A stretch of DNA of 64,000 bases from Mycobacterium sp. Z3061 (GTDB taxonomy: Bacteria; Actinomycetota; Actinomycetes; Mycobacteriales; Mycobacteriaceae), in the NCBI RefSeq assembly GCF_031583025.1, contig NZ_CP134062.1, positions 186,001-250,000 on the forward strand, read 5' to 3'. A program made the position numbers and the translations under genes. Positions 60,020 to 64,000 of the stretch are shown here, piece after piece. Numbering within the stretch: position 1 is the stretch's first letter; each line of letters opens with the position of its first letter. The notes below the pieces were generated by a model, which worked only from the letters and a program-made list of their open reading frames with translations, was not told the origin of the DNA and did not search any database.

Positions 60020-60622
60020 ATGTCTGAGAACCCTTCCAGTCCGGCTGTGACGATCTGGTTCGACCCGGTGTGTCCGTTCTCGTGGAACACCGCCCGCTGG
60101 CTGAAGGCCGTTGCCGACAAGACCGGCATGAGCGTTGAATGGCGGCTGATGAGCCTGGCAGTGCTGAATGAGGGCCGGGAAATGCCGCCCAAACAGCAGT
60201 CCCGGATGCATGACTCCCGGCGAGTCGGCCGGCTGATGGCCGCCATCCGTGATCAATACGGCAATGCGGGCTTGGCGACAGCGTATTTCGCGTTCGCCGA
60301 GCGTTACTTTGATCGGTCCGAACCGGTTGACGACGGACTCATCCAGCAGGTGCTGGATGCCGTCAAATCCTGGGATGTCACCGTGGATGTCCTGTCGGAC
60401 TCGTCGTGGGACGAACTCGTCCGGCGCAGCCATCAGGCTGGGCAGGACGCTCTCGGCGAAACCGGCGGCAGCCCGATCCTGCGTATCGACGGCCACGCGT
60501 TCTTCGGTCCGGTGCTGACCGCTACGCCTGATCCGCAGGTTGTTGAGACAATGTTTGAGGCGGTGGCTGCGCTGGCCGCCATCCCGCAGTTCGCCCAACT
60601 GCAACGACCACGCGGCGGCTAA
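60020..60622 (+). CDS. DsbA-family thioredoxin-fold protein (Rv2466c-like)
   Basis: A 200-aa thioredoxin-fold protein with an inserted helical domain. The N-terminal active site reads FDPVCPFSWNTARW: the first cysteine is present but the second position of CxxC is Ser. The cis-Pro segment GGSPILRIDG and GPVLTATP follow. The closest group I recognise is the mycothiol-dependent reductase family of M. tuberculosis Rv2466c. GAAAGGAG at 60002-60009 precedes the ATG. A palindromic operator-like site lies upstream. It has no signal peptide, so it is cytoplasmic. Confidence 0.88.
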   Translation: MSENPSSPAVTIWFDPVCPFSWNTARWLKAVADKTGMSVEWRLMSLAVLNEGREMPPKQQSRMHDSRRVGRLMAAIRDQYGNAGLATAYFAFAERYFDRSEPVDDGLIQQVLDAVKSWDVTVDVLSDSSWDELVRRSHQAGQDALGETGGSPILRIDGHAFFGPVLTATPDPQVVETMFEAVAALAAIPQFAQLQRPRGG

Positions 60623-60639
60623 GTCTCAGGGGGTTTCGG

Positions 60640-60798
60640 ATGTGTCATGCGGTGCGGTGCCGAGTCTGCGGAAAAATCACCTGGGCGGGATGCGGTGCGC
60701 ATGTGAAGGAAGTCCAGCGCACCGTGCCCGCCGACCAGTGGTGCGACGGGCACGAGGCGGCCGGATCACGCCCGGGCCTGTTCCGGAAGAGATGGTGA
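60640..60798 (+). CDS. Small Cys/His-rich (zinc-ribbon-like) protein, 52 aa
   Basis: A short frame of 52 codons from ATG 60640 to TGA 60798. It reads CRVCGKITWAGCGAHVKEV and later QWCDGHEAAG, so potential metal ligands are Cys7, Cys10, Cys18, His21, Cys35 and His38. The spacing CxxCGKxTWxGCGxH is orderly and resembles small zinc-ribbon-like proteins of actinobacteria. CAGGGGG about 8 bp upstream is a plausible ribosome site. It lies 17 bp after the DsbA-like gene in the same direction and stops 3 bp before the convergent fadE. Function unknown. Confidence 0.75.
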   Translation: MCHAVRCRVCGKITWAGCGAHVKEVQRTVPADQWCDGHEAAGSRPGLFRKRW

Positions 60799-60801
60799 CG
60801 G

Positions 60802-62013
60802 CTAGCGGATAGCCAGGCCCGTCAGCGCCCGCGAAATCACCAGGCGCTGAATCTCACTCGTCCCCTCGAAGATGGTGAAGATCTTGGCGTCGCGGTGCAT
60901 GCGCTCGACGGGGTAGTCGCGGGTGTAGCCGTTGCCGCCGAGGATCTGGATCGCCTCGTCGGTGACGTAGACCGCGGTCTCACTCGCCACCAGCTTGGCC
61001 ATCGAGCCTTCCGCCGCCTCGAAGTTCTGGTTGTTGCGGGCCATCCACCCGGCCCGCCACACCAGCAGGCGCGCCGCGTCGATGCGACTCTTCATGTCGG
61101 CCAGTTTGAACGCGACGGCCTGGAACTCTCCGATCTTGCGGCCGAATTGCTCACGCTGGCTGGCGTATTCGAGTGCGTACTCATAGGCCGCGCGGGCTAC
61201 CCCGACCGCCATCGCCCCGACGGTGGGCCGGGTGCGCTCGAACGTCTTCATGGCGGCCTGGCCACCGGCCGACGCACCCGACTTCACCCGGGCGATCCGC
61301 GCTTCGAATTTCTCCCGCCCACCGAGAATCGCGTCCTCGGGTAGCCGGACATTGTCGAGCACCACCTCGGCGGTGTGCGAGGCGCGGATCCCGTGCTTCT
61401 TGAACTTCTGGCCCTGCGCCAGGCCTTTGGTGTCAGGGCCGATGACGAAGCTGGCCTGACCGCGGGTTCCGAGTTCCGGGTAGACCGACGCGACAACGAT
61501 GTGCACGTTGGCGATTCCGCCGTTGGTGGCCCACGTCTTGGTGCCGTTGAGCACCCACTCGCCGGCCGCCTCGTCATAGCGGGCCCGGGTGCGGATGCCC
61601 CCGACATCGGATCCCGCGTCGGGCTCGGAGGAGCAGAACGCCGCCAGTTTGGGCTCGTCGGCGGTGCCGAACATCTCCGGCAACCATTGACCCAGCTGTT
61701 CCGGAGTTCCGTTGCCCGCCAGCGCCGCTGCCGCCAGGCCGGTGCCCATGATGGACAGCGCGATGCCCGCGTCGCCCCAGAACATCTCCTCGAATGTGGT
61801 GAGCATGCCCAGACCGGTTTCCTCCGCGGCCTGCTGCGCCATGAAGTCAGGGGAGTAGAGGCCGACCTTGGCGGCCTCCTGGATCACCGGCCAAGGCGTC
61901 TCCTCGCGCTCGTCCCATTCGGCCGCGGCCGGGCGAATGACATCGGCGGCGAACTTGTGCACCCAATCGCGCACCTCGATCACGTCGTCGCTCAGTTGCA
62001 TGGAAAAGGTCAT
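60802..62013 (-). CDS. Acyl-CoA dehydrogenase (FadE-type)
   Basis: A 403-aa FAD-dependent enzyme that oxidises acyl-CoA to trans-2-enoyl-CoA. Family signatures are [56 protein letters not shown] and [19 protein letters not shown]; the likely catalytic glutamate is in FEGTSEIQR. The ATG at 62013 overlaps the stop of the tetR gene (ATGA), so the pair is one operon and the TetR protein probably regulates it. Substrate chain length cannot be told. Confidence 0.94.
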   Translation of the reverse strand: MTFSMQLSDDVIEVRDWVHKFAADVIRPAAAEWDEREETPWPVIQEAAKVGLYSPDFMAQQAAEETGLGMLTTFEEMFWGDAGIALSIMGTGLAAAALAGNGTPEQLGQWLPEMFGTADEPKLAAFCSSEPDAGSDVGGIRTRARYDEAAGEWVLNGTKTWATNGGIANVHIVVASVYPELGTRGQASFVIGPDTKGLAQGQKFKKHGIRASHTAEVVLDNVRLPEDAILGGREKFEARIARVKSGASAGGQAAMKTFERTRPTVGAMAVGVARAAYEYALEYASQREQFGRKIGEFQAVAFKLADMKSRIDAARLLVWRAGWMARNNQNFEAAEGSMAKLVASETAVYVTDEAIQILGGNGYTRDYPVERMHRDAKIFTIFEGTSEIQRLVISRALTGLAIR

Positions 62014-62642
62014 GGCTTGACTCCTGGGTTTCGGGGTGTGCGGTAATGCGTAAGGACGCTGACGGTCTGGTTGACCCAGGCCTCGAAATAACGTTCTTCG
62101 TCGATGTTTCCGGGCAGGCGCCCGGTGAGTGCCTGCAGTGTGGCGGCGTAGGACAACGAGCCGATGGCGTTGGCCGCCATCGCATCCGGATCGGGAATCT
62201 GGGTGCGGCCGGACCGATTCGACGCGGTCAGTTCGTCGGCGAACCGTTGGTATGCGTTGTCGGTGATGACCTGCCAGGTTTTCTCGTCGAGATCGCCGAG
62301 CTCGTCGGGCTCGCGCAGCATCACCTTGAGCAGGTCCTCGCTCTGCTTGAAATTGCCCCAGATGAGCTGACCGGCCGTGCGCACCGCGTCCTCGACGCTG
62401 GTCGGCTCTTCCGCGTCGTACTGCTCGCGCGCGGCGACGATGCGGTCGATCCGGTGCGTCACCGCCGCTTCGAGGAGTTCACGCTTGGAGCCGAAGTGTT
62501 TGTACAGCGCGCCCGACCCGGGGGCCAGGCCGGCGGCGCGCTGGATGTCGGCCACCGATGTCGCCGCGTAGCCCTTGGCGGCGAACAGCTTCAGCGCCTC
62601 GGCCAGCAGCCGGTCACGTCCGCGACTGGGTTCCGTGACCAT
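62010..62642 (-). CDS. TetR-family transcriptional regulator
   Basis: A 210-aa regulator with an N-terminal HTH ([20 protein letters not shown], then [13 protein letters not shown]) and a helical ligand-binding C-terminal part. I use the ATG at 62642 ([13 protein letters not shown]); the frame extends to 62678 but that part is the palindrome. It overlaps fadE by 4 bp. A 20-bp palindrome immediately upstream of the start suggests it represses its own operon and senses an acyl-CoA or fatty acid, by analogy with other FadE-linked TetR proteins. Confidence 0.92.
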   Translation of the reverse strand: MVTEPSRGRDRLLAEALKLFAAKGYAATSVADIQRAAGLAPGSGALYKHFGSKRELLEAAVTHRIDRIVAAREQYDAEEPTSVEDAVRTAGQLIWGNFKQSEDLLKVMLREPDELGDLDEKTWQVITDNAYQRFADELTASNRSGRTQIPDPDAMAANAIGSLSYAATLQALTGRLPGNIDEERYFEAWVNQTVSVLTHYRTPRNPGVKP

Positions 62643-62643
62643 G

Positions 62644-62663
62644 GTGAGAGAGTACTCACTCAC
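62644..62663. promoter_or_regulatory. TetR operator palindrome at the start of the tetR-fadE operon
   Basis: GTGAGaGAGTACTCaCTCAC: nine of ten base pairs around the centre are complementary, with one mismatched pair. It ends 2 bp before the ATG at 62642 on the transcribed strand, so a bound repressor would cover the transcription or translation start. The core is GAGTACTC. Confidence 0.65.
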
Positions 62664-62692
62664 CACCTGAGGCGACAAATCTGCAGGTGAAG

Positions 62693-63634
62693 TCAGACGG
62701 CGAGCTCGGCCGGCATTTCCTCGTCGAGGACGGCCTGCGACAGCAGTTCGCCGAGCAGCGGCCCGAACTTCATCAGGTTGGCGCCCACGAAGGCCAGGAC
62801 GCGGCCGCGTTGTGCCACGGTCCAGCCGTCGCCGCCGTCGTCAAGCCACGCCGCGCGGGCCGTCACGCAATTTACCCGGCCCACCGGCGTCAACGACGGG
62901 AACAGCTTCCGCACGACGGCGGGATCGGGGTCGTCCTGGCCGAACGCCCAGCGGCCGGTACTGCCGATCGGCAGTCCATAGCCCTCGGGCGCCGAAAGAC
63001 ACGCCGAACCCGAAGCGGATCCGCCCTCGTAGGTGAAGCGGGTGTGGGGGGAGAACTCGATACCGAGCGGACCGAACAGGTCCTGGGTGTGTGTCCCCGC
63101 GCAGATGAGCACCCGGTCGGCGCGCAGCACGGTCCCGTCCGCCAGCGTGGTCGAGCCGTCGTCGGCAACGGCCAGAACCTCATCGCGCCGGAGTTCCACG
63201 CGGGCAGACAGGGCACCCAGCGCGCGGCGGATGCGCAGGCTGCCGCCCTCGGGATCGAAAAGCCCGGTTTCCCAGGGAGTTTGCAGGAAGGGGATACGCG
63301 CCGTGATCTGGCCTCGGTCGAGCCGGGAGAAAGCGGCATCGGCTTCGGCCATGGCCGATGTGACGGCGTCGACGGCACCGGCGGCGATGAATCCCTCCGT
63401 ACCCAGCAGGGTGAGTCCGAATTCGGATTCCCAACGCAGCCAACCGGATCGGGCGCGCTGAGCCAGCCGGCACAGCTGTGGTCGCCGATGCGCGATGCGG
63501 AAGATCCGTGCCAGTCCCGCGGACTGTTCGGCAAACGGTTCGCCGCGCTCGATGACGACGGAAGGCACACCGCGCCGGGCCAGTTCGTAGGCTGTCGCAA
63601 GTCCGGAGATGCCGGCGCCGACGATCAGGATCAT
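62693..63634 (-). CDS. FAD-dependent oxidoreductase (D-amino-acid oxidase-like, DAO family)
   Basis: A 313-aa flavoprotein with an N-terminal Rossmann motif ILIVGAGISGLATAYELARR followed by VVIERGEPF (ADP-ribose-binding acidic end). ADRVLICAGTHTQDLFGPLG is the second FAD segment. The size and layout fit the DAO family that oxidises amines or amino acids. It starts 2 bp after the stop of the Eis-like gene, so the two are co-transcribed. Substrate unknown. Note that GTEGFIAAGAVD lies in the substrate domain. Confidence 0.88.
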   Translation of the reverse strand: MILIVGAGISGLATAYELARRGVPSVVIERGEPFAEQSAGLARIFRIAHRRPQLCRLAQRARSGWLRWESEFGLTLLGTEGFIAAGAVDAVTSAMAEADAAFSRLDRGQITARIPFLQTPWETGLFDPEGGSLRIRRALGALSARVELRRDEVLAVADDGSTTLADGTVLRADRVLICAGTHTQDLFGPLGIEFSPHTRFTYEGGSASGSACLSAPEGYGLPIGSTGRWAFGQDDPDPAVVRKLFPSLTPVGRVNCVTARAAWLDDGGDGWTVAQRGRVLAFVGANLMKFGPLLGELLSQAVLDEEMPAELAV

Positions 63635-63636
63635 GG

Positions 63637-64000
63637 TCAGAAGTAGAAGCCGGCGTACGGCGCTTGAGGCACCGCGAACAGCCGGTCGGCGGCGGCGAGC
63701 ACGGCAGGATCCTCAGCCCGGGCCAGGCCCGCGACGGCGAGGCCTCGCCAGGTCGCGCCGCCGAGCAGCACGGTGCCAAGTCCTTCGATGCCGACCTGTA
63801 ATTGGGGACGCCGGTCGGTCGGCGCTGCGCCGGCGCCGGTGATGGCAAACGTTGCCGAATTATCTTGCAGCAGTGGGTCGGTGACCGAAACGACGATGGT
63901 CTCCTCGGCAGCGTAGGTGCGTGCCGCTAGAGCCCGATGCACGTCGATGACACGCAACCAGGTCTCGTCGTGTACGGCGGTGACTTTCGCCGCGCGCGGA
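63637..64000 (-). CDS. Eis-like GNAT acetyltransferase, C-terminal part (5' end outside window)
   Basis: The frame is open to the window edge and ends at 63637, so only about the last 120 residues are seen. They match the C-terminal SCP2-like domain of Eis-family acetyltransferases: TWLRVIDVHRALAARTY, then VVSVTDPLLQDNSATFAI, LGTVLLGGATWRGLAVAGL and the terminal APYAGFYF. The family acetylates amines, including aminoglycosides in some members. It is followed by the FAD oxidoreductase gene after 2 bp. The GNAT domain itself is not in view, so catalytic residues cannot be checked. Confidence 0.8.
   Translation of the reverse strand, partial: PRAAKVTAVHDETWLRVIDVHRALAARTYAAEETIVVSVTDPLLQDNSATFAITGAGAAPTDRRPQLQVGIEGLGTVLLGGATWRGLAVAGLARAEDPAVLAAADRLFAVPQAPYAGFYF

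Noticed and set aside
62687..63646. Plus-strand frame opposite the FAD oxidoreductase, and 62046-62690 opposite tetR
   Set aside because: No domain features and composition typical of antisense frames in GC-rich DNA.
1..64000. CRISPR arrays, transposases, integrases, tRNA or rRNA genes
   Set aside because: None seen. The large repeats are NRPS modules, and the intergenic palindromes are single operator-like sites.

Overview
The window looks like chromosomal DNA of a high-GC actinobacterium, most consistent with the Mycobacteriaceae. Pointers are a DUF5313 membrane protein, a malQ of mycobacterial type, an Eis-like acetyltransferase C-terminus, FadE/TetR gene pairs and two P450s. Positions about 1-48907 form a nonribosomal peptide gene cluster; about 49000-64000 is ordinary chromosomal gene content. 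All functions are read from sequence motifs alone.

Positions 1-38852 are the 3' part of one giant NRPS gene that starts upstream of the window. It holds 12 complete C-A-PCP modules, preceded by the tail of another PCP, and ends in a type I thioesterase. No epimerization or methylation domain is visible. From about 5635 onward the gene is built of a 12,669-bp unit (four modules) present in two full copies and one partial copy, nearly identical at DNA level. Condensation domains alternate between classes, and A-domain signatures fall into four types in a patterned order (M1 unique, then I-I-II-I-III-I-II-I-III-I-III). The predicted product is a long peptide of at least 13 residues with alternating residue types.

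Positions 38856-48907 hold the accessory genes: a PAPS-type sulfotransferase, an ABC exporter, a complete 3,5-dihydroxyphenylglycine (Dpg) cassette (dpgD divergent from dpgA-dpgB-dpgC-hpgT) and a P450. DpgA condenses malonyl-CoA, DpgB and DpgD help release and aromatise the product, DpgC oxidises dihydroxyphenylacetyl-CoA to the glyoxylate, and HpgT transaminates it to Dpg. The synthetase presumably incorporates Dpg, the P450 and sulfotransferase could tailor it, and the ABC protein could export it. No MbtH homologue and no hydroxyphenylglycine-specific enzymes lie inside the window.

Positions 49000-64000 carry malQ, a DUF5313-OhrR/MarR operon with a candidate operator, a second P450 behind tandem palindromes, a Nudix hydrolase, a Gly/Ser/Cys-tailed membrane protein beside a GRDP-like gene, a thioesterase, an MFS transporter, a crotonase, an unusual Cys-triplet-repeat protein coupled to a DUF998 protein, a DsbA-like protein, a 52-residue Cys/His-rich protein, a TetR-FadE pair with a palindromic operator, and an FAD oxidoreductase following an Eis-like acetyltransferase cut by the window end.
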